DNA from: Marinilabiliaceae bacterium
GTDB taxonomy: Bacteria; Bacteroidota; Bacteroidia; Bacteroidales; Marinilabiliaceae
Assembly: GCA_027010905.1 (NCBI GenBank)
Contig: JALVBA010000317.1
Span: forward strand, 1 to 18,527
DNA length: 18,527 nucleotides
Direction of reading: 5' to 3'
Positions 8,478 to 16,347 of the stretch are shown here, piece after piece. The first letter of the stretch is position 1, and each line of letters opens with the position of its first letter. Position numbers and translations under genes: made by a program. The notes beneath the pieces were generated by a model. That model was not told the origin of the DNA, did no database searches, and saw only the letters and a list, made by a program, of their open reading frames with translations.

Positions 8478-8573
8478 AAAGAAACATTCTGAAGAAAAAA
8501 TAAACTAACCTAAACCTTACACACATCCGAATGTTTCTGTATTTGGAAATCAGAAGAGCCTCATCCGATTTTG
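8451..8573 (-). ncRNA. candidate small regulatory RNA, about 123 nt
   Basis: This minus-strand stretch has the complete layout of an independent small-RNA gene. A promoter with both Bacteroidota elements lies immediately upstream (8579-8609), predicting a start near 8573. The body can form a first hairpin from arms 8564-8571 and 8547-8554 (8 pairs with one G-U, 9-base loop). A second stem has 10 perfect pairs (8529-8538 with 8480-8489) and a 39-base U-rich loop. It ends in an intrinsic terminator (7-pair stem and six U). No protein frame fits inside. I do not recognise it as tmRNA, SRP RNA, RNase P RNA or 6S RNA, although I cannot run covariance models. It is divergent from mutS2 and convergent with the MORN-2 gene, whose stop codon is 37 bases beyond its end. 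Confidence 0.6.
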
Positions 8574-8578
8574 TAAAA

Positions 8579-8609
8579 CAAATGTAAGGACAAATCGATG
8601 CAATGTCAA
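8579..8609 (-). promoter_or_regulatory. two-element Bacteroidota promoter of the candidate small RNA
   Basis: On the minus strand TTG (8607-8609, in CTATTGACA) is followed by a 20-base spacer and TACATTTG (8579-8586). This is the only place in the window where I found both a -33 TTG and a TAnnTTTG element at the expected spacing. Nothing coding in the right direction lies downstream except the structured RNA. Confidence 0.7.
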
Positions 8610-8697
8610 TAGTTTATCACCATTATTTTCAAAAAACTTTTATTGAGTAATAAATATTCGTAAATATTGCTGATAAAATATTTTCCGTTTATTATTC

Positions 8698-8705
8698 TAT
8701 TTTTG
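8698..8705 (+). promoter_or_regulatory. possible -7 element of mutS2
   Basis: TATTTTTG matches TAnnTTTG and ends 14 bases before the GTG start of mutS2. If used, the leader would be only about 9 bases. No TTG lies at the -33 spacing. The rest of the 8415-8719 gap holds the small-RNA candidate and AT-rich sequence. Confidence 0.4.
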
Positions 8706-8719
8706 TAAAAAAACAGAAC

Positions 8720-11218
8720 GTGATATATCCCGAAAGTTTCGAACAGAAGATAAAATTCAGCAGTATAAGATTGTTGGTAAAAGAGCATTGCCTCAGCTCT
8801 CTTGGCGAAGAGGAGGTTGACAACATGCGGTATCACACAAATTTCGGGCAAATAAAAATATTGTTGAATCAGACTGCTGAATTCACTCACCTCTTCTCCG
8901 ATGAAGAGCAATTCCCAATAGGCCATTTCATTGATGTACGTGAACCACTAACAAGAATCAGGATCGAAGGTCAGTTCATGGAGGAAAAAGAGCTGTTTGA
9001 GCTGAAACAGTCACTATCCTCAATTATTGACATCACAAAATTCATCAGCAATAAGGAGGATGGCGAATATCCCTATCTGAAGGAGAAGGTAAAGGAGGTT
9101 ATGACATTTCCTTTTCTGATTAAGCAAATTGACTCAATCTTGAATAAGTACGGGAAGATGAAAGATAATGCTTCTCCTGAGCTGTTCCGCATTAAAAAGG
9201 AGATACGCAGAAAGCAAAGCAGTATCTCCGGAAAGCTTAGCAGCATTCTGAAACAGATTAAACAGAGTGGCTATTCTAACAGCGATGTCTCAGTTGCCAT
9301 TCGTGACGGAAGGGCTGTTATTCCAGTTAATTCAGCATACAAACGAAAGATAAACGGGATAATCCATGATGAGTCTGCAACAGGAAAAACTACATTTATC
9401 GAACCGGCCGAAGTGGTTGAGATAAACAATGAGGTACGAGAGTTGGAGTACGCTGAACGGCGCGAGATTGTGAAGATTCTTGTGGAAACAGCAAATGTAA
9501 TTCGACCCTATATTGAAGAGCTTAAAGGCTCATTTCATTTTCTGGGTGAGATTGATTTCATGCGAGCAAAGGCAAAATTTGCCATCTCTGTGAATGCCTG
9601 CCTGCCAAAGATAACCGACAAAACAGACTTCAAATGGGACAATGCTGTTCACCCATTGCTCTATCTGCAACACTCGGCATCGGGCAAAGATGTTGTTCCG
9701 CTTGACATTCACCTAACGGCTCCGGCTAAACGTATACTGCTAATCTCAGGGCCAAATGCAGGAGGCAAATCAGTATGCTTACAAACAGTGGGATTGTTGC
9801 AATACATGCTTCAATGCGGGCTGCTGGTTTCTGTGGATGAGAAATCGGAGATGGGTCTCTTTAATAATATCTTTATCGACATGGGTGATGAACAGAGTAT
9901 TGAGAACGACCTCAGTACCTACAGCTCACACCTGATGAATATGAAATACTTCACCAAAAACAGCAACTCAAAAACCCTGCTGCTGATTGATGAATTTGGA
10001 ACCGGAACAGAGCCTATGCTAGGAGGCTCTATTGCCGAAGCTGTTCTGGGACAGCTGAACAAGCAGGGTGTGTATGGGGTGATAACAACCCACTACACCA
10101 ATCTGAAACATTTTGCTGCACAAAGTGATGGCATTGAAAACGGAGCAATGCTATTTGATACACACCGTATTCAGCCAATGTTTAAATTGCAGATTGGCCA
10201 GCCGGGAAGTTCGTTTGCTTTTGAGATTGCTCATAAAATAGGGCTGGCAGAGAGTATCCTTACTGAAGCAAAGGAGAAAATCGGGCAGGATCACATCGAC
10301 TTTGACAAACACCTCCGTGAGATAGTCAGAGACAAACGATACTGGGAGAAAAAACGTAACAACATACGTATTAACGACAATAAGCTGTCCGATGTGTTGA
10401 GTAGATACCAGCAAGCTCTGCAAGATGTTAAAAAAGAGCGAAGAGAGATTTTGGAGCAGGCAAAGATGGAGGCTGACAAGCTACTTACCGAAACAAATAA
10501 AACGATAGAAAACACAATCAAGTCTATTCGGGAATCGCAAGCTGAAAAAGAGAAGACACGAACCGCAAGACATGAGTTGGAGAAGTTTAAAAAGGAGAAG
10601 GTTCAGGAGGCCGAGAGTGAAGAGCATAGCAAGATAGACAAGAAGATAGAGAAACTGAAAGAGCGGGAAAAACGTAAGGCAAACAAGCAGTCAGCAAAAA
10701 CATCATTAGAAAAAAAAGAAAAATCATCAAAAGACGATGGAATCATCCGAATGGGTGACTTTGTGAAACTATCCAATCAGCCTGTACCGGGTGAGGTGAT
10801 TAGTGTTTCAGGTAAAGAGGCTGTTGTGGGTTTTGGCAATATGGTTACTACGGTTAAGCTTACACGTCTTGAGAAGCTCAGCAGTAATGCGTTCAAAAAA
10901 CAGGTAAAAGAGAAGAGTCAGTCGCCTGCGGCAAACAGTGTAGCCGAACGAATTCGCAACACTAAGCTAAACTTCAAACCCGACATAGATATTCGTGGAA
11001 TGCGCGCCAATGAAGCAATTGAGAAGGCTGTTCAACACCTTGACGAGGCGGTAATTACCGAAACCTCAACGGTAAAGATACTTCACGGTAAAGGTGACGG
11101 TATACTTCGCCAGATGATTAGGGAGTACCTCGGCACAATGCCTTTTGTGAAATCGTTCAGAGATGAACATGTTCAGTACGGTGGTAGTGGAATAACCATT
11201 GTAGAGCTGGATATCTGA
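8720..11218 (+). CDS. mutS2: endonuclease MutS2
   Basis: An 832-residue MutS2 protein. Family members are cytoplasmic ATPases that lack the mismatch-binding N-terminal domain of MutS; they have been linked to suppression of recombination and, in some bacteria, to splitting collided ribosomes. The core/lever region spans about 1-320. The ATPase domain carries Walker A GPNAGGKS (344-351) and Walker B LLLIDEFGTG (Asp424, Glu425). A long charged coiled-coil follows (about 505-670), then a KOW-like beta segment (about 675-720) and a C-terminal Smr domain with DIRGMRANEA (757 on) and HGKGDG (789-794). The start is a GTG: the conserved N-terminus IYPESFEQKI begins directly after it and no in-frame ATG precedes it. 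A GC-rich repeat starts two bases after the stop codon. Confidence 0.95.
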   Translation: MIYPESFEQKIKFSSIRLLVKEHCLSSLGEEEVDNMRYHTNFGQIKILLNQTAEFTHLFSDEEQFPIGHFIDVREPLTRIRIEGQFMEEKELFELKQSLSSIIDITKFISNKEDGEYPYLKEKVKEVMTFPFLIKQIDSILNKYGKMKDNASPELFRIKKEIRRKQSSISGKLSSILKQIKQSGYSNSDVSVAIRDGRAVIPVNSAYKRKINGIIHDESATGKTTFIEPAEVVEINNEVRELEYAERREIVKILVETANVIRPYIEELKGSFHFLGEIDFMRAKAKFAISVNACLPKITDKTDFKWDNAVHPLLYLQHSASGKDVVPLDIHLTAPAKRILLISGPNAGGKSVCLQTVGLLQYMLQCGLLVSVDEKSEMGLFNNIFIDMGDEQSIENDLSTYSSHLMNMKYFTKNSNSKTLLLIDEFGTGTEPMLGGSIAEAVLGQLNKQGVYGVITTHYTNLKHFAAQSDGIENGAMLFDTHRIQPMFKLQIGQPGSSFAFEIAHKIGLAESILTEAKEKIGQDHIDFDKHLREIVRDKRYWEKKRNNIRINDNKLSDVLSRYQQALQDVKKERREILEQAKMEADKLLTETNKTIENTIKSIRESQAEKEKTRTARHELEKFKKEKVQEAESEEHSKIDKKIEKLKEREKRKANKQSAKTSLEKKEKSSKDDGIIRMGDFVKLSNQPVPGEVISVSGKEAVVGFGNMVTTVKLTRLEKLSSNAFKKQVKEKSQSPAANSVAERIRNTKLNFKPDIDIRGMRANEAIEKAVQHLDEAVITETSTVKILHGKGDGILRQMIREYLGTMPFVKSFRDEHVQYGGSGITIVELDI

Positions 11219-11219
11219 C

Positions 11220-11250
11220 AGCCCCCTCCAACTCCCCCCAAATGAGGAAG
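11220..11250 (+). repeat. dispersed GC-rich repeat, copy B
   Basis: The stretch starts AGCCCCCTCCAACTCCCCCC and continues AAATGAGGAAG. It begins two bases after the mutS2 stop and is an inverted, imperfect copy of the repeat at 11365-11399. Its base composition is far from that of the flanking genes. The rest of the 11219-11357 spacer shows no gene. Confidence 0.65.
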
Positions 11251-11357
11251 AGCAAAAATTACAATCGGTTGATTTAGCCAAAAACAAACTCCGTAGCATC
11301 ATCTTTATTCAAAGACATTACCGATTAAGAGATTTTGTATTTACAGCAATCTAGCGT

Positions 11358-12464
11358 TCATTTTCTTCCCACCTTAGGGGGGATTGAGAGGGGCTTTTTA
11401 TAGTGTTTCGAATCGCCCCACTCCGAGAATCCTATTTCCCGTCCTGACATCTCTATTCGTATCTTCAAGCAGTTGGTGCAGTCGTCAGCTCCCTCATCGG
11501 TACACGGTTTGTTTTCGTACAGCAGATAGTTTTTTCGATTCACAGTAGGTGTGATGTTTGGCATAATGATATTTGCACCCACCTGCAAAGCCTTTTCGCG
11601 CCCCATGGGGTCGATAGCCTGAAGGGCTGTAGCTGCTGCAATGTTGATATCGGGCATTACGAAGCGTAGAGCTGCTATCATGTTCAGGGAAACTTCAAAA
11701 CGGCGTTGCAGAGGCCATAGTTGCTCTTTAAATTTGTAGAGGGGAGTGTCGTGATGCTCAATAAACGGACCCATTCCCACCATATCTATATCCAGTTCCT
11801 TCATAAACAGCAGGTCGTTGGCAAGGTGTTCGTAAGTTTGAAATGGCAACCCAATCATTACCCCTGTACCGGTTTGGTAACCCAGCTCCTTTAGTGTGTG
11901 CAGACAGTTTAATCTTGTTTGAAAGTTATGCTTTTCGTCCCGGGGATGAATTTTATAGTATAGCTCTTCATCAGATGACTCTATCCTTAAAAGGTACCTG
12001 TGAGCACCTGCCTCAAACCACTCTTTGTATATCTCTCTCGTCTGCTCTCCCAACGAGATGGTTATACCCAATTCACCATTTGTTATCTTTTTTATTCCTC
12101 TTAGCAGTTTTGCTATTCGCTCTGTAAACATACTGTCGTTGCGTTCGCCAGACTGAAGAACAAGTGAGCCGTATCTGTTTTCGTGGGCAAATCTCGCAGC
12201 ATTCAGGATGGCCTCATCATCTATGTCGTAACGATTAATGTCTCTGTTATCTTTTCGTATTCCGCAGTAGTAGCAATCTTTCGTACAGTAGTTTGAGAAC
12301 TCTATCAGCCCCCTGAAAAAAACTTTCTTGCCAAGCTGCTTAACATGAAATTCTCCCGCCTCTTTTAGCATCATCTTTCTCTTCTCACCCGAAAGAGAGA
12401 GCATCTCTGCAATGTACTCCTTTGTGAAGGTCTGTTTGTTATGAAGGTCTTCAATCTCAATCAC
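11358..12464 (-). CDS. hydE: [FeFe]-hydrogenase H-cluster maturase HydE (radical SAM)
   Basis: A 368-residue cytoplasmic radical SAM enzyme. HydE works with HydG and HydF to build the diiron subcluster of [FeFe]-hydrogenase. The SAM-binding [4Fe-4S] motif is CTKDCYYCGIR (Cys60, Cys64, Cys67), followed by KDNRDINRY as in HydE proteins. A second cysteine set with the C-x7-C-x2-C spacing found in many HydE proteins is present (Cys321, Cys329, Cys332). Together with the GIR(K/R)DN motif this favours HydE over PylB and BioB. The last 13 residues (356-368, KKPLSIPPKVGRK) are encoded by a dispersed GC-rich repeat and are probably an added tail. HydF, HydG and the hydrogenase are not in the window. 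It is convergent with mutS2 and divergent from the TonB receptor gene. Confidence 0.92.
   Translation of the reverse strand: MIEIEDLHNKQTFTKEYIAEMLSLSGEKRKMMLKEAGEFHVKQLGKKVFFRGLIEFSNYCTKDCYYCGIRKDNRDINRYDIDDEAILNAARFAHENRYGSLVLQSGERNDSMFTERIAKLLRGIKKITNGELGITISLGEQTREIYKEWFEAGAHRYLLRIESSDEELYYKIHPRDEKHNFQTRLNCLHTLKELGYQTGTGVMIGLPFQTYEHLANDLLFMKELDIDMVGMGPFIEHHDTPLYKFKEQLWPLQRRFEVSLNMIAALRFVMPDINIAAATALQAIDPMGREKALQVGANIIMPNITPTVNRKNYLLYENKPCTDEGADDCTNCLKIRIEMSGREIGFSEWGDSKHYKKPLSIPPKVGRK
11365..11399 (-). repeat. dispersed GC-rich repeat, copy A (inside the hydE 3' end)
   Basis: On the minus strand it reads AAAAAGCCCCTCTCAATCCC, then CCCTAAGGTGGGAAG. It overlaps the last codons of hydE. With copy B (11220-11250) it forms an inverted pair about 115 bases apart, which could fold into a long imperfect stem between the two convergent genes. 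Confidence 0.65.
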
Positions 12465-12618
12465 AATGTTTTTTTTGTAAAAATAGTCTAATTTTTATAT
12501 ATGCTGAAAAAATTATTTAAATGCGATAAGCTATGATTTTTCTATATTTACGTGCCTGCTTAGATTATTTATATGTTCAGGTTATCCCCTTATAGTATTT
12601 TGTATCCCAAAATATTCT

Positions 12619-12640
12619 AATATCAATTATTAGTGATATT
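12619..12640. promoter_or_regulatory. AT-rich dyad upstream of the TonB receptor gene
   Basis: AATATCA (12619-12625) and TGATATT (12634-12640) are perfect inverted arms separated by 8 bases, about 55 bases before the receptor ATG. An alternative overlapping dyad, CTAATA with TATTAG, uses the inner bases. It may be an operator in this 230-base divergent spacer, but such dyads are not rare in AT-rich DNA. Confidence 0.3.
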
Positions 12641-12694
12641 TTTATAAAAAATTATTGATGGTTTAAAGGTTGTTGTATAAAATCTGTTTGTTGT

Positions 12695-14914
12695 ATGAAT
12701 TTAGGATATTTTTTTAGAAGAGGAGTAGTACTGTTTCTGCTGTCTCTTTCGATAGCTGCATATTCTCAGCAATCTGTTTCGGGTTATGTTTTTGATAAGA
12801 CGAGCAATAAGCCCATATCTGATGCTAATGTTCTTTTACTGCCAGTAAGTAGAGGCTCGGTTACTGATGCAGATGGTCGGTTTGAAATTAGAAATATTAA
12901 GCCGGGCAGGTATGTTATATCGGTTTCGGTAGTTGGATTTCGTACCGAGAAGCTTAATGTACGGGTAAATTCAGGTAAGGATATTTCATTGAATATTCGC
13001 CTCTCTTCTGAAAACAGGAGTCTTGGTGAGGTTTCTGTTGTAGGTGAAGGTGCTGAACAGAGAATACTTAATAATCTGGTAGCAGAGCCTGTATCACTAA
13101 AGGCATCTTCGTCGATTATTACAGTTGAAGATATCTCTAATCTTGGTGCGGTAACCCTTGTAGATGCAATGAAGTATCTACCCGGTGCTCTTATCGAGTC
13201 GAGGGGAAGAAAGATTAAGCAGTTCTTCTCTGTTAGGGGTCAAACATACCCTTATCCCACATACTCTATTGATGGTGTTTGGCAGAAAGAGTTTTACGAG
13301 ACAACCTATTTTCTTAATTCGGGTAATATTCAGGAGATAAAGATTGACCGTTCGGCATCAGCTCTTTTGAAAAGTCTCTCTCCTCTAGCGGGAGTTATTG
13401 ATGTTGTCAGCCGGAAATTTGACAAGAGGGAAACAGACATCTCACTGAAGTACGGTTCACTAAATAACTTTAACGCAGGTGTTATCCACGGTAATTCAAC
13501 AGAGAAATTTCAATACTCTACGGGGGTCCAGCTCTTTGGTACTAATGGCTCTGATTATCGAAATGGTCATGAGCGCATAATGAATATTAATGGTAATATT
13601 GGCTGGAAGATAAATGATAAGATTAATACATCTGTAAAACTATTTTTTATGGATGGTAACCGGGAGTTGGTGCAGCCTGTTGCCCCAGCAGCTGCTAAGC
13701 TTAAAAATCAAAAGGAGAAATACACGCCATTAACCACCTTTATGATTAGTTCAAAAACAGAGTACAGGCCAAATGAAACATATTCAGGTGAGTTGCAGGT
13801 AAACTACTCATATCGAAACCCCAAATATTTTGTTGAGAACCTGAAAACCGGTGACAGGGATAGTTATTACGAAAAGGATAATGAACTAACGATTAACCAG
13901 CTTAATGCCTGGAAGCTATCATTAGCAAATGTTTTTCGATTTGGTCTACTTTACAACCATTGGGTTTCTCCAAACGGTAAGCGGTACTACTACGGCAATC
14001 CTGCTGATGTACATACCTGGTCGGCAGTAATTACCGACCAGCAACGGTGGGGCAAGTGGTTAGTTGATGGAGGTGTAAGGATAAGTCAGGAGTATTACAA
14101 GCAGTGGGGAGGCTTTGGAATTGAAGGCTCCGGAGGTAAGTTTACAAAAGTTAAGCCAATAACTAACGAGTGGCAGTCGCCTGTGTGGCAGGCCTCGGCA
14201 GGCGTTACCCGCACTGTTGGAGCACTTGTCTCTGTTCATGGAAATGTAAGTGCCGGAATTGTCACTCCACGTACCGGAGCAATAACAGATGGTGGCGACA
14301 GACCGGAAAATGAGAAGCGAACAAATATAGATGCCGGGATAATTAAGAAATTTCACAATTCAGGCTCGTTAACAGTGAATGGCTTTCTTGTGTCGAGAAG
14401 AGATGCGATTGACTACAGTGGAAAAACTCTGGAGCTGGATAACGGAGATATTATCGAACTTTATACTAACCGGGATAAACGTAACTTTGGTGTTGAGATT
14501 GATGCAAAAACACCAGTGTTAAAATGGCTGTACATGTTTGCGAATATCACCGCAATGAAGGGAGAAATTAAAGGAACTAAAGATTGGACGAAGGATGATG
14601 AGACTCCCCTGTTTATAGCCAATATAGGTTGTAATGTGCAAAAATCAAGGTTTGATTTTAATCTGTTTGTTAACTACACCGGAGCGTACAAAAACAACCG
14701 GTTTGTTGACAAAACCTATCTGAAACAGTTTGGCAAAGCTCCATTGGGCGAGTTCTTTAATGTAGACATTACATCAGGATACACTTTGGGCTCAAACAAA
14801 AAAATAAGATTATTCATTGAGGTTAAGAATCTTTTTAATGAACCTTTCCAAACAGTACCGGGATATCCCGATTATGGAACAATTCTAAGTATGGGTGTTA
14901 AGATGAAGTTGTAG
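12695..14914 (+). CDS. TonB-dependent outer-membrane receptor
   Basis: A 739-residue outer-membrane receptor that should import a ligand using TonB energy. Residues 1-24 form a signal peptide (cleavage after AYS). A carboxypeptidase-regulatory-like domain follows (about 27-103; SGYVFDKTSNKPISDANVLL and GRFEIRNIKPGRYVISVSVVG). The plug domain spans about 130-240 (VTLVDAMKYLPGALIESRG, then FFSVRGQTYPYPTYSIDGV and GVIDVVSRKF). The rest is a 22-strand-type barrel, ending GTILSMGVKMKL. There is no SusD partner and the protein is much shorter than SusC proteins, so a metal chelate, heme or vitamin is more likely than a glycan. The substrate cannot be read from the sequence. The ABC permease gene starts 107 bases downstream on the same strand. 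Confidence 0.92.
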   Translation: MNLGYFFRRGVVLFLLSLSIAAYSQQSVSGYVFDKTSNKPISDANVLLLPVSRGSVTDADGRFEIRNIKPGRYVISVSVVGFRTEKLNVRVNSGKDISLNIRLSSENRSLGEVSVVGEGAEQRILNNLVAEPVSLKASSSIITVEDISNLGAVTLVDAMKYLPGALIESRGRKIKQFFSVRGQTYPYPTYSIDGVWQKEFYETTYFLNSGNIQEIKIDRSASALLKSLSPLAGVIDVVSRKFDKRETDISLKYGSLNNFNAGVIHGNSTEKFQYSTGVQLFGTNGSDYRNGHERIMNINGNIGWKINDKINTSVKLFFMDGNRELVQPVAPAAAKLKNQKEKYTPLTTFMISSKTEYRPNETYSGELQVNYSYRNPKYFVENLKTGDRDSYYEKDNELTINQLNAWKLSLANVFRFGLLYNHWVSPNGKRYYYGNPADVHTWSAVITDQQRWGKWLVDGGVRISQEYYKQWGGFGIEGSGGKFTKVKPITNEWQSPVWQASAGVTRTVGALVSVHGNVSAGIVTPRTGAITDGGDRPENEKRTNIDAGIIKKFHNSGSLTVNGFLVSRRDAIDYSGKTLELDNGDIIELYTNRDKRNFGVEIDAKTPVLKWLYMFANITAMKGEIKGTKDWTKDDETPLFIANIGCNVQKSRFDFNLFVNYTGAYKNNRFVDKTYLKQFGKAPLGEFFNVDITSGYTLGSNKKIRLFIEVKNLFNEPFQTVPGYPDYGTILSMGVKMKL

Positions 14915-15021
14915 TAGGGAAATCTCCACCCTAAGCTTACCCTGAAGGGAGAGAGAAACTATAATAAACCGAGGGTGTGGTTTAGGATCATGCTATTGGT
15001 AAATATTGAAAAAATATTTTT

Positions 15022-16221
15022 ATGGACAAGAACAAAAGAAATAGCCAGCCTGAATCACTCTCCCATGGGGGAGCCGGAGGAGGATTTCTGTTTTTTAAGG
15101 AGATAAAACAGAGATTAGGAAATTTTTTACTTGGTGTATTGGGTGTGGTTACAGCAGTGGCGATTGTTGTGTTTTTTGTGGTGATGACAAAAGCGTCGCA
15201 GAATGAGACGAGGGTGCTTACCCGCGATATGGGGTTTAATCTGCGTATTATCCCCGACTCAACCAATATGAATGATTTCTGGATATCGGGTTATTCTGAC
15301 ATCACAATGCCGGAAAAGTTTGTAGATGATTTGGTTGCTAAAAAAGCCTTTTTCTATGCTCACCTTACTGCTACTCTTCACAAGCAAATTAGCTGGAACG
15401 GCTTGGATGTATTATTGACAGGCATTTCACCTGATGAACTGAATCCTAAGGGAAAGAAGAAAAGTAAGATGATTTTTGCTATTCCTGATAGTAAAGTTTA
15501 TGTGGGCTATGAGATAGCGCAGGAGATGGAGATAAATACCGGAGATGAAATAGATATTCTTGGCAGAAAGTACTCTGTGGAGCGAACTCTCGCCGAGACC
15601 GGTTCAAACGATGATGTGAGAATATACTTCTCTCTTGCCAACCTGCAAGGATTACTGAATAAGAAGGGGGCTATAAGTGAGATAATGGCACTTAACTGTA
15701 TGTGCTCTACCGGGGGTGATGACCCATTAGGAGATTTGAGGGATCAGCTTGAAAAGGATTTGCCAAACACAAAGGTTATCATGAACCGTACCATTGCTGT
15801 TGCTCGTGAGCGTCAGCGTAAAATGATGGATAACTACTTTGCTATTCTGTTACCTGTGTTGTTAATCCTCTCTGCCATCTGGATAGGCACTACATCAATG
15901 ATCAATGTGATGCAGCGTAAGCTTGAGATAGGTGTTTTAAGGGCGTTGGGCTTTGGAACCGGTCGTGTTGCAGGGCTCTTTTTTGCACGGGCATTGGTAA
16001 TGGGAATTGTTGGAGCACTCATTGGTTATGTCGTTGGTACATATCTCGCTGTTGAATTTGGTCCCGGAGTGTTTAAAGTTACAGCAAAGTCTGTTAAGCC
16101 AATTATCACTCTTCTATACTGGTCAATTGGTTTAGCACCCCTCTTTGCAATGCTGTCGGTTTTAATCCCGGTAGTGTTTGCAATCAGTCGTGAACCGGCG
16201 GATATGCTGAAGGAGGAGTAG
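15022..16221 (+). CDS. FtsX/MacB-type ABC transporter permease with periplasmic CxC
   Basis: A 399-residue inner-membrane protein with the MacB/FtsX topology: one N-terminal membrane segment (about 34-56), a large periplasmic domain (57-270), then three membrane segments (about 271-295, 318-346, 362-387). It ends in the usual ISREPADMLKEE tail. The periplasmic domain holds a CxC motif (Cys226, Cys228, in IMALNCMCSTGGDD), unusual for LolC/MacB proteins and suggestive of metal or redox chemistry. Such permeases move substrates out of the inner membrane or drive periplasmic partners rather than import across it. Residues 13-23 (LSHGGAGGGFL) come from a dispersed GC-rich repeat. The start at 15022 is required because the next Met lies inside the first membrane segment. 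The ATPase gene follows. Confidence 0.88.
   Translation: MDKNKRNSQPESLSHGGAGGGFLFFKEIKQRLGNFLLGVLGVVTAVAIVVFFVVMTKASQNETRVLTRDMGFNLRIIPDSTNMNDFWISGYSDITMPEKFVDDLVAKKAFFYAHLTATLHKQISWNGLDVLLTGISPDELNPKGKKKSKMIFAIPDSKVYVGYEIAQEMEINTGDEIDILGRKYSVERTLAETGSNDDVRIYFSLANLQGLLNKKGAISEIMALNCMCSTGGDDPLGDLRDQLEKDLPNTKVIMNRTIAVARERQRKMMDNYFAILLPVLLILSAIWIGTTSMINVMQRKLEIGVLRALGFGTGRVAGLFFARALVMGIVGALIGYVVGTYLAVEFGPGVFKVTAKSVKPIITLLYWSIGLAPLFAMLSVLIPVVFAISREPADMLKEE
15058..15089 (-). repeat. dispersed GC-rich repeat, copy C (inside the permease 5' end)
   Basis: On the minus strand it reads AGAAATCCTCCTCCGGCTCC, then CCCATGGGAGAG. It lines up with copy B (CCCCCTCC-A-CTCCCCCCAAATGAG) with several mismatches and contains CTCCCAT/ATGGGAG. 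It is read in frame as residues 13-23 of the permease. Relationship to copies A and B is by eye. Confidence 0.45.
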
Positions 16222-16347
16222 GGTTAGAAGGTAAAAGGGAAACAGAAGTTTTGAGGAATTGGTAAGTATCGACTTTGTGAAAATACCGGAAAACTGTTTA
16301 TAATGTTATAGTTGTCTAGGATGAAAAGCTTACGAAAAAGAGAGAAA

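Noticed and set aside
8606..8926. 106-codon open frame on the minus strand across the mutS2 start
   Set aside because: It is antisense to the conserved N-terminus of MutS2, has no family resemblance, and crosses the small-RNA promoter.
11843..12127. 94-codon plus-strand open frame inside hydE
   Set aside because: It is antisense to well-conserved HydE sequence and has no recognisable features.
12695..14914. SusC of a polysaccharide utilisation locus
   Set aside because: No SusD gene follows, the protein is short (739 residues), and the neighbours are ABC transporter genes.
14920..14985. Inverted CCACCCT / AGGGTGTGG stretch between the receptor and permease genes
   Set aside because: The arms match imperfectly and no T-run follows; it may be a worn repeat copy but cannot be supported.
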